64,000 nucleotides of DNA, taken from contig CM065168.1 in the NCBI GenBank assembly GCA_033026295.1, positions 27,206,306 through 27,270,305 on the forward strand, read 5' to 3'. The notes below the pieces were generated by a model. That model had not been told where the DNA came from, made no database searches, and was given only the letters and a program-made list of their open reading frames with translations. Shown here one piece after another: positions 22,300-35,606 of this stretch. Every line of letters begins with the position of its first letter. Positions within the stretch are counted from its first letter, which is position 1. Origin of the DNA: Channa striata. Its lineage: Eukaryota > Chordata > Actinopteri > Anabantiformes > Channidae. The translations under genes and the position numbers were made by a program.

Positions 22300-25200
22300 C
22301 AGCTCAGACCTGCAGTTTTAGAGGGGACCTATGAACTGTGACCCCTGTTGGAGAAGAGAGAAAGACACTTTAAGTGAATTCTAATATAGGGCTATAGAAA
22401 AAATAACTGCATAAATAATTTATCATTTATCATTTTATATTAAAGTCTATTTGGTGCTGAAATGAGAAAGGCTTCAGCTTGTCTGACACCAAAACTAGCA
22501 TTGCAGTGAAGTTCCTTAGGAACCTTTTAGTAGACTAAATTTCTGAAAAATTAATGTAATCTAATTACGACACATGTTAGAGAGACATCACATGATTTTG
22601 TGTCCATCACGTGATCTGAGAATGTCAACATAAACACAGGGTTATGAAAAAAGCCGTGTGGGAGATCAGATTTAAAACCAGTGTTCACCAAGAAGTTCAC
22701 CAAGGTGGATGCAGGCTAGATTTTTTGAACCTGCTTTAGAGTTAAAAACACGGCATTCCTAAAGTAATGCTACCGGTACGATAGAAACATACTGCACTGA
22801 GAAAGTATGACAGTTTAAATGCCTACAACTGTAACCATCTCCACTTAACTGACGCCTGCCATAGGAAGATCAGGCAATAAGCAAGAAAACATGAGGTAAC
22901 CAAGCTGGTGCAGCCCTTGTCATAATCTTTTGTTGTTTTGTTGCCACCTAACTGGTGGTAAGTACCACAGGGGACTGTCAAGGACAACAGACAGTGGGAG
23001 GGTGGTGGTGCCCAATTTCATGCAGAGTGACAGCCAGCATCTTTTGAAAAGAGTCCACAGTGCAACTAAAGGGAACTAGAGGATAGGGAGTGAAAAGTTC
23101 AGAAATCTCATCTCGGCTTAGCATCGCACTCCCTGCACTAATCTGACAGCTGCTGCATGCCAGTCAGACTAGGAAGCCCATTTCTTTTCATCCTCTTGTT
23201 TTCTCTCTCTTTACATTTAAATTTACTTTGTCTTTCAAAATGACTCACTTGCCTTCACATTCCTCTCCTGTGCAATCACTTTCTTGGTTGTCTAATACAG
23301 GATCGATCTTGTTTCTTACTTTATTGACGGAGAAACACATCGTATTTTTTATTTCTTTAGTCAATTGGCTGTGTTGTGGTAAGTAAAGTTTTATTCTGTT
23401 TTTATTATAAAATGAGTCTTCAAGACTGAAAGATTAATAACTTACATGAGTTGAGTCTAAATGTCTATGAGCTCCTTCAACCACACTTAACCATAATTAA
23501 GCTCAGGTTCAAAAGAATGATCTGACCATGCCAAACATATTTCTGCTAAATCATATGATGTCACCATATATTTTAAGTAGCCCTGCATTACCTCAGTCAT
23601 TGCAGGGAGACAGACACACAGCTCATTTAACTGATTGAGAGGCTACCTAAAGTAAATGGATTAAGCATAGCATTGCAGATTGATAGCTTCATTGACAGAT
23701 TGATTTTAAGGAGTGGCGCTGCTGTTTCAAGTCTGAAAATGCTGTTACACTGAAATCATCATACTGAGTCATTCTTTATTTACCTCTGATAGAAAAAATA
23801 ACTTGAGTGCACTAAGAAAAATTAAAATTAATGGTGCAATAAATGGTGCAAATACTAGAACAAACATTTCATTTCTACTACTTTCTGTCCCTTCTTTTTT
23901 TCTTAACTCTCAAACTATTCACTAAGGGACTGCTAACAAGATGTTGCCTATTAGATCTTGGGAAGGTGGAAGTCTTTAACTCTGATGTGTCATCAATGTG
24001 CCGCCTTTATAGCAGCTCAGCGATTGGAATAATCCCTTCCGTTTCTCCAGTAGTCAGCTAATTGAGGACAAGGGACTGATGATTAATTATCCCATCCCTA
24101 TGCACTGTTTACCTAGATGATCGCTGATGATGAGGGGTGATTAAAATTGAACTGCCACTCATATTCAGGTTTGGTGTCAAGTATTGTGAAGATGTGGTGA
24201 TATCAGCTCTTTTGTAATTCCCTTTACCCTGGTAGCCACTTGTACTTCTGTAACCTTGCCATTACTAACATAAGGAACAAGCAGAGAACTACCCAGAAAG
24301 ACTAATCTGAGAGAAAATGACATGTTCTGTATAGAACAATGTGCTGAACGCCTAAATCAATGGCACTGTATTTGCCTTGCAACCACCTAAAATAAAAGCA
24401 GTAAGCCTAACCACATATTTCTTAATCCACAAAGTTTTGCTTCTTCTGTCTGAAAAAATAAATTAAAAAAACAAAACACAAATCTTGTGCAATGTTTCTT
24501 CAGCTCAACAGTGACTTGCAAGTAGATCTTGAAGGTAAGTGCCAGGGACACAAATAGGGATTCTAATTGGCTTTACATCTTTTCTCCAACACCTTCTTTC
24601 CATCTGCACATGTAAACATGTTGGCCAAAACCACAAGTCTTAAGGAGAGTGTGGCCTGGCCCATGTTTTTGGCCATTAAGCATTTGATTAATTTCCCTGG
24701 GAACACCACGCAGGGAGGGACATGTCGCCCAAGCGGCAGGCAGCCATAATGACTGGCTGCAGATCATATAAACAGATCAGTCCTTTGCCAAACCAAACAG
24801 TGCCAAACTGTGGGTGACCCAACACAGAGAGGGCAAAGACAGCCTGAGCTAGCTGCCTATTCAGTGGACTTATTTTCTAAATATTAATGTAATGTAGTTA
24901 TTTTGTCATCATAACACCTTAGCCATATACACAATCAGTGCACTGAGTCATTTCAGATAGACTACACCGCATTGCAGTTCCTTCAGTTAACACACAAACC
25001 CACAGCCATACAAATGGAACAGATTTTTATTATCATGACCAATGTTTTTTTTTTATCCTACTGTATTTAGATATATTGAAAATATAAAAAAACCATCCAC
25101 AGCAATGAATAGTGCTAAACTGGAAAGAGTAAGAGAAACAAGAAAAGAAAACTGGCCACTCTCAGTATAACAACTGCTGGATGCCCATCAATTAAAAACA

Positions 25201-26730
25201 GGCTCTGCCCATGAGAGTCCAAATGCCCCTCAAGCTGCATCTGACTAGAAATGAGACACACTCAGTGGGGGAGAAGAGTCACAACAGACAAAGAGAGGAA
25301 CCAGAGGATGAGAAAATTGAAGGACGAAGAGGCTGGCTGTTGAGAAAAAGCCAGAGGGACTGTAAAGCACAAGCTTTTTATTTGAATATTATTTAAATAT
25401 TATTTAAATATCAAATGATAGCAATTTTCTCTGGCTATCCCTCCTGCAAGACTCACTAACACTGAGTGCTTTTGTGGAAGTCACAGTTAGCACAGTGAAT
25501 TTAAGCTTCACTTTACATGGCTTGTCTGAAAATGAGATCTAACCTCCTGTTTTGCCCTTTTTCTCCTCCTTATCCTCCTCTTCTCCTGCTAAGCATCATA
25601 TCTTCTTTTGTTAGCACAACTAAATTAATATGTTGCCATTAAAATGTGACTAGAGGGCTCAAAGCTAGTTAAGTATAAGAGCTTCACACAACAACAAATA
25701 TGTGGTTCGGGTGAAAGCGTATTACTACATGTGTCATAAGTAAGAATACATAACTTATCAACAAACAACACTAAGTTGTAAATTTTATTAGAAATGTATT
25801 CACCATATCCAACTTAAAACAAACAAACTTCCCATTTAAACTCTCTGTTATGACAGGTTTCATTAGACTTCCTATGCAGATCCATTCAAAATGAGCAAAC
25901 TTTCACTTCATAAATGTCACATTGATCCAATTTACAAAGCTAAAAAGCTAAATGCAAGGGAGCCTGTTGGTGCTAAATTATCCACAATGACATCGTACAA
26001 AATGTTTTGGATGGAACCTTAAATCATTAGACTCCTTTGTGTTTTTGTGTGCGTGTAAAATAAAAACCAAGCAGCCATGTCCCAACACTGTATTCAGAAA
26101 CACTCCCGACCCATCTATGATTTAATCCCCATTATACACACAGACATTTTCCACTCTAACACCATTTCAAACCACAGTGTACCAAACTGATTGTAGACCA
26201 TTACAAGTGAATGTATTACTGCAACAGCATTGTGTGAGGCAGAAAGCATATTTTAAGCGTGTTTTATTTGATCTGCCCCTAGGTTCGATTGCAAAAAAGA
26301 CAGTGTGTTCAGCCAAAAACCAAATGCAAAAGCTGGGGTGTTTAAATGCACACATTCAGTAACACATTAAGCAACACAGAGGAGATGCTCACTGTACAAT
26401 AACAAAGTGATGCTGAAAGAAACTATAAGGGAATTAGATGGATGAGCTGGAGTTTATTATTTGAATGTGATACAATTTAGCACACAGTTTTATAGGAGGC
26501 AAAGGGCCATTTAGCATAGATCTTTGAGCAAAGGCAAATCAGCATACATATTTTCCTCAACACTGAGGTGGGTATGCTAAACTATGCTAAACAAACAGCA
26601 GGCCAGTTGAAATAAATTAGTTTGGCCAATGACTTTCTGCTGTAAGGCAAGCACAATGCACCGAATGTGCACACAACTTGCAAGTGTGACAGACAGGGAA
26701 AGAAAGAGGCAGAAAGACAGAGAGGGACTG
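22300..26730. other. Long non-coding stretch; some conserved-element-like patches
   Basis: No gene was recognised on either strand. A few patches have mixed composition and few homopolymers, as in vertebrate conserved non-coding elements (for example about 24640-24770 and 26170-26360), but this cannot be judged without alignment. No firm repeat was seen. Confidence 0.45.
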
Positions 26731-26734
26731 ATTA

Positions 26735-26830
26735 AATCACTGGTTCCAAACCTGGGGGTCAGGCACCACATTAAGGGTTGTTAAAACTTCACAGGGGGGT
26801 TCTGAAGACCTTATTGATTTTAAGGCAAGG
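26735..26830 (+). repeat. Fragment resembling a hAT non-autonomous end
   Basis: CACTGGTTCCAAACCTGGGG, GTCAGGCACCACATTAAGGG and CACAGGGGGGTTCTGAAG resemble the 'CAGTGGTTCTCAACCTGGGGGTCGGGACCCC' ends of hAT-type repeats. Only one end is visible, and no duplication or opposite end was found. Confidence 0.4.
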
Positions 26831-26834
26831 TTTC

Positions 26835-27738
26835 CCCTATATGTATTCAACAGTGGTGCTACAACTACTAAACTGACAAGCACCACTACTGAGATTGCAT
26901 TTGGTTTATTAGTATTTGAAATATAGCCCCCAAAATTTCTATATCACCCACTTCAAACTGACACTGTGGTCTTACTCCCTGTCTCCCCTGAACATTATAG
27001 GAGCACTTGATTTGGTAACATTACATCCACACTTCAAAACCATGTGACCTATTAACACAGTCTATCAATTTACATCCTACCCATGCTATACAGGACTCAA
27101 AACAAACACTAGCAGACTGTGAACATGGTAGGGACCAATTCCTTGGATTATAGAATTTAATCTGTTATTACGGAAAGTAAACAATATGTTGAGTATAGTA
27201 ACAATGTCTTAGTCATTAGTCTTTAAGTAAGTTCAAAGTGATTCTACAAAACGTCATTTTACTAATCAGTTGTTCATGTTTCCAAAGCTCTGAATATGTA
27301 GCCACATATTCAGGCACATTTTAGTAAAGTTAGTTTTAGTCACATAGCAGGACATACAGTATCAAATTAACTGTGGCACATCATGGCTCTCATTTTCCAC
27401 AAGTAAAGTCGAGTTTCATCTGAAAATGCACTCTTTTTTTGGCAACCCAATTTTAGGACCTTTGTATCCTGTTAATATGGCGACACTTTTCTTTCTAATA
27501 TGTACTCATAATACACTGCAAATACAGCCTACAGTCTTCAAACTCTGCCAGCAAAACAGTGCAGTTTTAGCAGCTAAAGATAACCCTACCTCATTCTTGG
27601 GCAGAGAGTGAGCTCAGAGAACAGACACAAGCCAATATAGCATTGTTTAACCCTTCAGTTTGTCATGCTGTTTTATCATTTCATTAGCTATATTATAGTT
27701 AATGAAATGATATGACTATATTTTCATTATATTCACTT
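26835..27738. other. Non-coding stretch, no feature seen
   Basis: AT-rich, with short frames only and no repeat end recognised. Confidence 0.45.
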
Positions 27739-27739
27739 A

Positions 27740-27900
27740 CCACTGGCTACTTCATTAGGTACACATATTCAATCCAATGCAGCAGCTCTGTCATGAAAAA
27801 TTTTAACAAAGTTAAAACTTGTGTTTACTGAAGTCATAGTGGGTGGGGGAGTTTTATTAGACTGGAATATGATACATGACCCCCAAGAGCTCTGATTGAT
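27740..27900 (+). repeat. Fragment of a fish DNA-transposon/MITE with ATTAGGTACAC end
   Basis: ACTGGCTACTTCATTAGGTA followed by CACATATTCAATCCAATGCA and GCAGCTCTGTCATGAAAAAT matches, from memory, a repeat widespread in vertebrates. That repeat begins with 'GGCCACTTTATTAGGTACACCTGT' and belongs to Tc1-like transposons and related non-autonomous copies. The opposite end was not found within the next kilobase. Confidence 0.45.
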
Positions 27901-28429
27901 GCTCTGGTGTGTCTGACAGTGGTTGCACATTCCAACATTTATGTAAGGCCTTATGATGAAGAAATCACTGCCACATCCAGATCTGTAAAGTAAATGTAGC
28001 CGCCAGCCAGACAACATACACATGCATATGAGAACACCAAAGAATTTAGATCTCAAAAGAAGAAGCAATATAAGAACAAGCTAACTCTCCCACAAAAATA
28101 CAGCATATACCGCATTTATATCAAGTACACACAATGTGCAATTCTGAAATTCTTCCTGACCTCCTTTTACAAATAATGAGCAAGCAGTGTTGTTCTGAAC
28201 TCAGTGTTGCTCCAGCATTAGGCCATAAGGCTTGAGCTAATTCAATTATAAAGCCTTCACATACCGATGGGCAGCGACTCCACAAAAGGCAGTCTACACT
28301 CCAAGACATTCTTTCCCTGTAAACAAGATGTAGCATCCATTTCTGTGTTATCGAACCTAAACCTGGGACAACAGGAGTTTGGAATTCAACCTCCACGTGG
28401 AAAGCAAGGGGGAGGTAGACTGACCCGGC

Positions 28430-29420
28430 AATAAACTTTCTTTATAAAACAATCCAGCTCTATCCTCCCCAGGACCAGATAACACCAAAAAGAACTGAGT
28501 AAAACAAACAAACCACATCTGGCTTAAAGCCCCGAATTGACACTCATGCCATTAGCATAAATTTTGCCATGAGTCTTTTCATCTACCAGACCCAAGACTG
28601 TCTCCTAACTCACTTGCGAATGACGTTCTTATCGAGATGGTACCAGCTCGCTGGAACGGAATTTGCAAAACAACCATAAAACTTGAGGTGTAAAACTACT
28701 TAGACAGAAAGACTTTGTTTAAACTCAAACCCCAAAACAGGGACAAATCAGCTTTTAAAGCTTCATAAAACTCACACCAATGCGTTCAGAAGCAAATTTG
28801 GAACAGCCTGACATGATACCGTCTTTTCTACGACGAGAAATGACGGAGTTATAAAATAAACATTTTAATTCAGAATGACGTGAAAGAGTAACACGGCACA
28901 ACATTGCCACCCTTGGGTGGAAATTATAAATGCATCCCGAAGATATTCGTCTATAGAAAGAAACAAAACTGCATTAATTTGTTGTCTGAAAGTTAAAACG
29001 CAATGTCATCTTCTTCTGTTAATTCTGTATATTACACATACATGTTACATGTTCATGCACACCTTAGTTATGTAAATGTAAGCATTATCCTGTTATATTA
29101 ATCCGCTGCGATGTCCAGATAATGCGTGAATGACTTTCTAATTGTTGTTGTGTGTTCTGACTGTGTATTAATAGGTATTAGACAAAGCTAACTTCCATGT
29201 AATAATCATTGGATTCCGTCTATTTGTCTAAATCAGGACTCTCACATGTATGTTGAAATGCGACATTGAATATTACACGCAGTAATCCTGTTGTCTAAGC
29301 ATTTTAACCTCCACAGTATAACAATTGTAAGAAGTTGCTTTATTTTAGAGTATGAGATTTTGGGCTTGATGAAAAGAGAAATCTATATTTGACTTCGTGT
29401 GATTCGACCGAACAAAGATT
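28430..29420. other. Unassigned stretch upstream of the promoter-like block
   Basis: No gene was recognised. The texture (moderate GC, few homopolymers to about 28930, then AT-rich) differs from the neighbours and could belong to the same inserted element as 29440-30230, but no boundary repeats were found. Confidence 0.3.
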
Positions 29421-29439
29421 TCATTTGATCTAGGAGGAG

Positions 29440-30230
29440 CGACTCGCTCTCCCCTCCGCGGCAAATTTAAATTTAGCAGCAACGCCTCATAGTCTGGGCG
29501 ACGCCCCAACAATATAAATAAAGTTAAAATTCCTTTGTTCCGAAGTTCCGAGGTTCCAAGAAGTGCGGAGAAGCTCCAAGAAGTTCCACTTCGAGCTCCA
29601 TCCTCAAGAAGAAATGTGCCTCAGTTAAGAAAGCTTAGCTGAAGTTGTTCAAATTACTTTTGTCGTCAATTCTCTCGTTTGTAACTTTTCGAACTATTTT
29701 TAAAGCGCGCACGTCTTTGCTGCCTATTTTTGTATTAGTTATTGTGACGATTGGAACTCCAAACCAAACTTCCATTTTTGTAACTAGAAAATCCGTCAAA
29801 GTTAGTCCAGACCGAGCCCGATATTTTTATTGAATAGCCATATTTTTATCAACCAGTTTTTGTTGAATTATTTCAATTCAACATTTCGGCTCCATTCCGG
29901 ACCGGACAACCAGCGCCTCTGCAAGTCGGCTCAGCCAGCAGCCGAACCAGACCACGTTACTGGAGCCTGCCATCTGACCAGGTGAACGCTCCTGTGGGCC
30001 GGAGAAATCTTTGCAGCCACAGCGGATCCTCGCTCTGATAGCTCGCCTGTTAACAGAACCGAGACGGTCCGTCCTGCTCTACAAAAGAACCGGTACCGAT
30101 TGACGGCTAACCTGGCAGAACAACCTCCAGCGGCTCCCAGGCCAAGTACAAATATCTCTTTCATATTCTATGAAAAAGGCTGGTGTCCGTAAAGCCAATA
30201 AACCACTGGAGCCTTTATGAAGTTTCTTTG
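29440..30230 (+). promoter_or_regulatory. Promoter-like or LTR-like block (TATA to AATAAA)
   Basis: A GC-richer island starts with the perfect palindrome GAGCGA-C-TCGCTC (about 29439-29451). A TATA box (TATAAATA, 29513-29520) follows, then a run of related words (GTTCCGAAG, GTTCCAAGAAG, CTCCAAGAAGTTCC, about 29539-29590). After CpG-bearing leader-like sequence there is an AATAAA at 30197-30202. TATA followed by a polyadenylation hexamer about 680 bases later is the arrangement of U3-R-U5 in an LTR. It could equally be a non-coding first exon. The termini, duplication and primer-binding site that would settle it are not convincing: a TGGTGCCCC at about 30640 does not extend into a good tRNA match. 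Confidence 0.3.
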
Positions 30231-30239
30231 TAGAGTTTC

Positions 30240-33200
30240 TAAAATATAATTTCCGTTACTTAGAGGTAAATAGTGACTCGAATCCTTTCCTCTAGCCCAA
30301 ATTCATCACACGCATAACTGCGCAATCTATCTGTTTACTTAGAATTGGTTGTTTCATGTTTTGTTGTCTATTCGTTGATTCTATTTATTCCATATATCCA
30401 TATACGTACCCATACTTCAATATTCTCAGTAGTTGTAGGTTATTAAATAATTAAAACTGGTTCTGAGTTTGTCTTTCTTCAGTTAAGCAGACAGAAGTCA
30501 CTGGAACGAAAAGAACTCATAACAAGAGACTGATCTTTGGGTTAAATTGTTGTTACTTAATTCTATTTGTCACTTTGGACCATCAACGGTTCAGGTAATA
30601 TAATAATTCATAGCGTGATTCGGCTCAACGAATCTGGTGCCCCTAAATTCGAGGAAATTAATGCTTTTATATTAATATCAAATCACCCAAATATACGAGT
30701 TCTCGCTACAAAGAAAAGACAATGTTTTCTGCCTACAGGATTTACGATTCGTGAATACTACCCACATTCACTCATACTCACGCACAAACACAAACAGATA
30801 CACACGACCCCTTGGTCACACACACAAAAATATAAACAAATGTACATCTGGACACACTGACACCCCTAGGAGCCTTGAGGTTGTGGAGTCTAGGAGGCAA
30901 GCATAAAGCAGCACAAACACACACCTTGGTAGGATGACCACAGGTTCAGAGAGGAAACCAAAAGAGCGTACATAGAGATAATTGACCTTTAATTCACCAC
31001 CGCTGGGCACGTTTCATGACCAAGAAGTCCAGCCATGACATCACTGATGAGCCACTATGTCTGAGACACTGAGAATGCTGTCAAAACCCTGCTGGATTTT
31101 ATGGTAACATAAATGCACTCTCAGTTAAGATCTATAACCATATATTTCCTAGATACAGAACCAACCTTCAAAACTCAGAAGGCCAAGCTGCCATCATTTT
31201 TTTGTGGAAATTATATTTCTAAATCATACGTTCCATAACCAAACTAGCATTTTTTCGAGCATTTGTGATCCACAATCCAAATTGTTCAGCTAATGAAAGG
31301 TGAATTATGGTTTTATTATAGACTATTATAGACAAGTTGTTCCATGTATAGTAAAACAATGCAACAACAATCGTTACCAAGTCCATTTACTATCAAGACA
31401 TTCATATCTTAGCCTATGTGAAAGATAGAAGCAACTCTCTCTCTCTCTCATAAGCTGCAATACCATGCAGCCCAAACAGAGAATATGCTTTTTTTTTTGA
31501 CAGCGGTGTAGACTGAATGTCCAAAAATGTGGTTACTCTTAAATAGAGTAGATACTGACAGTACTAGTAACCACGAATGCAACAAGTCTTCAGCATGGTA
31601 AGGGCAGAAACATGAGCATCTGTCAAGACATCAAATGATCAATAATTTGTATTATCAGCACAATATACTTCCATTTTTTTTAACGATTATCAAAGTGGCA
31701 CTTTCACATCTGGATTAAGTCTGGATTTTGCAACATTGTATTAAAGTTGCAGCAACAATTAACTCCCATCTCCTTGGATTATTGCTGTTACAGTTTGTTA
31801 CTCAAAAATGTTTATTTATAAAGAACAGATAAAGAAGGGTAAAAAACTTAAGCCGTGTCAATTTTGGTCTTTTTTTCCATCTGAGGGAAATAAGAAAAAG
31901 CTCAAAATTAAGATGCACACAAAAAATGCACATTTTTGGTGACAAATGATTATTTACCAAAACTTTCTGAATGATGCAGTCCAGTGGCATTGGAATTATA
32001 CATTATTTTTGAAAACAAACCAAAAACAACGCAATATCACACAAAGTATTTCTTTCAAATCAACAGGTATACTCTACTCAAAAAATGCATATGCATGTTT
32101 GCTTACTACCCACATATATACATGTGTGCTTTAATAATCTCAGTAGCTCAGCTTTATCCTTTTGCCATTTACAGAAAACGACCAGTCAGAGGATAATGAA
32201 GGCTGGCTCAAATTAGCCATTTTGTCTCAAGAAAATCTAATATGTTTACATTGCTAAGGAATGAATTAATGTTTGTATGTCCTGCAAATTGATTACATTT
32301 AATCTGCAAGAGTGTACATTTTGTACATTTTTTGTATTCTATTAAAACATATGCTCATGGGTATTAGCAAACCTAGAGTTGTTTAATAACATTTCTGAGC
32401 ATACAATAGTGTGATTTAAAAGTTTTTTTTAAAAATAAATGTAATCTTGTGCGCAGAGGACTGAGGTCCAAAACAAATTCAGTGTAAAGTGGACATTAGA
32501 ATACAAATGCCAGAGAGCCACAAAACACAGATACTGTTTGTTAACTGTAATGTAGTGAAATTAATGTCACCACATATTATCATGCCTTTTCTTTAAAAAT
32601 GAGACATCCTCCTTATAGAAACACAAACACATATTCTACAAGATGCCTGTTGGTAGCAAAGCCTGCCACAGGTGGCTCAAAATAGTTACACACTTTCATA
32701 CACCTAACTTTTAAACATTAATAATTAAGACACTGAAAATACACCATGCCAGCAACATGAAGAGGGATTTCATTTGCACATTTTTTTTTTCCATTTGCCT
32801 CATCTGTTAATATTTCTGTTGTTCAAAGCATCTTTTCATTAAGCAGTATTATGAAGTTTGGTTGTATGTGACGCTGCACATCTGCAACATTCTTCCAAAC
32901 TAATTTTCCAAAACTGAAAAAACACATTTCTACCTCAGCAAAGGTCACACAGCGTCAACAACTTTTTAACTGCGTCAGTATTTTAATGGTAACGTTTCAC
33001 AAACATTTCATATCTCACAGTGGCGTTGAACACAGTAATAAAAACGTAATAATTTAATGACTCACCCATTTGACGTGCTGTTTTTTTAATATCTGCCAGC
33101 TCCATGTTAGCAACGCCATGTTGTTCGCGCTTCGTATTCAATAAATTATTATTTTTTAAGACTATTTAGTCACACAAAATTAAATTAAAAAAATAACGTT

Positions 33201-33280
33201 TAACCAGTTTATCGCAACTTCCTACAGTTTCTCATTGGTTAAATTGTTTTTAAACCTCCATAAAAAAAACTGATAGCGTC
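30240..33280. other. Non-coding stretch, no gene seen
   Basis: AT-rich sequence with short simple repeats, such as CT dinucleotides at about 31437-31448 and an A/C-rich patch at about 30770-30840. One acceptor-like site (TTTTGCCATTTACAG, about 32159-32173) precedes a short acidic open block, but no good donor follows. Confidence 0.45.
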
Positions 33281-33291
33281 TTCTGTTGCAG

Positions 33292-33425
33292 TCTCCCGCC
33301 GCACGAGACAAGTCCAGTAGAATCACTACTGTGATGGACCAGGTGCCAGGACTGTACCATTCTGCGACAGGGGGTGGACTCACCCACTTCGTCACTGTGG
33401 CATTGAAGGGCGTTGTTTCACCTGG
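33292..33425 (+). CDS. Candidate internal exon 1 of an unrecognised gene
   Basis: The acceptor CTTCTGTTGCAG ends at 33291 and the block stays open for 44 codons plus two bases up to a GG|GTGTTT donor at 33426. Predicted text begins SPAARDKSSRITTVMDQVPG. The donor is weak; an alternative donor (GACCAG|GTGCCA, about 33342) would also be in phase 0. The two leftover bases fit the one-base start of the next block at 33910. Composition is richer in GC than the AT-rich flanks. I do not recognise the protein. Confidence 0.25.
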
Positions 33426-33502
33426 GTGTTTCAGGACAGTAGCTGTTGTTTATAGAAATGTAGGTGCACAATCATGCCTCCAATAATTTGAAAAGCGCTG
33501 AG

Positions 33503-33526
33503 CTCTCTCTCTCTCTCTCTCTCTCT
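33503..33526. repeat. (CT)12 microsatellite
   Basis: Twelve CT units, followed at about 33541-33560 by AGCTAGAGCTAGAGAGAGAA, whose GA-rich text could pair with the CT tract to form a hairpin. Confidence 0.9.
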
Positions 33527-33909
33527 GTACATACATATGTAGCTAGAGCTAGAGAGAGAAATGCATATAATTATTAGTTTGCTTTAGAAATAAAATGCAT
33601 TGTATGTTTGTGCTCACAAAGAGGATGAACAGTCTCTTTTTTCATTCCCAGAATGAAACAGTAACATACTGAAAATAAGAAACTGACATGGAAAAAATCT
33701 GTCAGTAATTCTCTAACGCTGTCATATTCTCATACGTCCTCCAGCCATGCCATTCCATCAGTCCATCTTGTCAGAGTCAATCATTTCAATTTCATCACAC
33801 AGCTTGAACTAATGCATATTCTAAGTTCTTGTCTGTGCTAAAAATAAAAATCTTAAAGTAAAAAAATAAAAGCATGAAATGCTTGCATCTAATTTTATAT
33901 TATGCTTAG

Positions 33910-34072
33910 GGAAGAAAGACAGCAAGGGAGATCGATCCCTCAGCAATTTCAGGCAGCCGAGCAGCCTAAAGCTAGCTCTGACATACCCGGTGCTCTGCCT
34001 GCCCAGCCTTCCCCCTCCCAGAAGTCAGAGGGAGGAAAAAGGCCCAAAGGGTTGAGAAAGTCATCCTCTGCA
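33910..34072 (+). CDS. Candidate internal exon 2 of an unrecognised gene
   Basis: A T-rich acceptor region (TTTTATATTATGCTTAG) ends at 33909 and a good donor (GCA|GTAAGC) starts at 34073. The block is one base plus 54 codons with no stop, and begins EERQQGRSIPQQFQAAEQPK. It ends KGLRKSSSA. It is Gln/Ser/Pro/Lys-rich, as in disordered parts of nuclear or cytoskeletal proteins, and about half G+C against AT-rich surroundings. It ends in phase 0, matching the phase 0 start at 34827. No family was recognised. Confidence 0.4.
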
Positions 34073-34826
34073 GTAAGCTGTAACATGCTTAGCAGTTAAC
34101 ACTGCACAGAAGGTAAAATTCTCTGTCTCAAAATGTGGTCCCTCTTTTTCTTTTCCTTCAGACCAAACTCTCTTCCTCAGCCTCTCATCCTTGACATGAA
34201 CACTACTCTGAGTGATTTGTTCCTACTCGCGTTGTGTCTAGAGGCATATTCTGTGCCCTCTTGGCATCTTGTGACTTGTTGTCTTTCTCCCTACTGGCCT
34301 TTCTCTGTCTCTCCTCTAAATAGGAATGGATGATAGCTGCACTCTCCTCACTCCTCCACATCACTTCCTGCAATGGACCACACTGCCCCCGCATGCTGCA
34401 GCTCACCATCCCATTTCTCTGTGGATACTTCCTCCTGAGTTCACAGGCTGCCTGTTTGACGCAGAGCAGGCAATGGGGCATATGAACGAAGGATGGGATG
34501 GTTTGGCGGAGATAGGGCAAAGCAGTAGGCAGGCAGACAGATCAGAAAGGAAAATCTCAGTCCACCTGTGGGTATAAGTATAACCCCAGGAACTTTTTTT
34601 TCGTGATTTGGGGTTGGAAGTTTGTACAGTAATGGCAAAATGGCAAATAGTCACAGTATAAGATGCTATAAGGACATATTACATAACTCAGGAGACACAT
34701 GGTGTATCAGAGGTCATAATTTAGATTCATACCTACAAAGTGGTAACAAAATTGCACATGAGCCTCAGCCTGCAGAGTTATTTGGTTCCCCCCTAGGAAA
34801 TAAATGCTAGAGGTGAATTTTTGCAG

Positions 34827-34956
34827 CCACCTGTTATCCAGCCTCCACGAACAAGTGCATTAGCCATTCCCAAGGCCTCGGTAAATTCATTAAAACAGCA
34901 GGGAGTGGACCAAGCGAAGACAGATAACCCCACCTTCCAAATGACTGACATCCAAG
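34827..34956 (+). CDS. Candidate internal exon 3 of an unrecognised gene
   Basis: TTTTTGCAG ends at 34826 and CCAAG|GTGAGC provides a consensus donor at 34957. The 43 codons plus one base are open and begin PPVIQPPRTSALAIPKASVN; the end reads PTFQMTDIQ. The start phase fits the previous block and the end phase 1 fits the two-base start of the next at 35607. The sequence is Pro/Ser/Gln-rich and not recognised. Confidence 0.4.
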
Positions 34957-35039
34957 GTGAGCCAATGTCAAAGCCCAGGTTGCTCTCTGCACCCTCAACA
35001 GCCTCATGTCCTCCCTGTTCCTTTTTTTTCAGTTAGACT

Positions 35040-35600
35040 CTTACTGTGATAAGTAGAAAGAGGAAAATATTGTCTCCCCCTCGTCCTCCTGTTCCATTTC
35101 TTACTCCGTCTTTACCAAATCATCTCTCCTCCTCTTCTAAAAATCATTGCCATTACTGCAGCCCATTCCCTCCTCATTTCTTTTTATTGTTATCACGTCC
35201 CTTTCACCTTTACCTCATTTTTTCTGCTTTCTCCATTCATCCTACTCCTTGTAAAACTCCTTACATGTAATACTTGTCTCTTTCTGTCATGCTGCACATG
35301 ACTATTGCTGTATTGTAAACAATAAACACACACACACAAAATAAGCTTCAGAATCAATATGCATTGATTCATACACTGTGTTACTATTTCACAAAAACCT
35401 GTTTTGTTCCATTATGAATTGATAAAATTCTCAACAACTGTGTCTCAGAAATTTGTGGCTCATAAATCTGAAGCAAAAGAAAAGAGCACAACAGGACAAA
35501 CATACACGGCACGTCAAATGCTCCTTGTCTGTGCCTCCTTCACACCTTTTCATCTCTCTGTCTCTTTGTGTCTCTGTCTCTTGCTCTCTGTTGCTGTGAC
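35040..35600. other. Pyrimidine-rich intron-like stretch
   Basis: Rich in CT tracts with a short (AC)n run at about 35325-35337. The last 60 bases form a long polypyrimidine tract ending in CAGCAG, as expected just before an exon. Confidence 0.4.
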
Positions 35601-35606
35601 ATCCAG

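Noticed and set aside
28121..28396. 91-codon minus-strand frame that looked vaguely reverse-transcriptase-like
   Set aside because: No RT motif (no FADD/YADD, no QGSxLSP-type block) and no repeat context, so it was left as chance.
30637..30655. TGGTGCCCC as a retroviral-type primer-binding site
   Set aside because: The following bases do not complement a plausible tRNA 3' end over 18 nt and there is no clear CA terminus just upstream.
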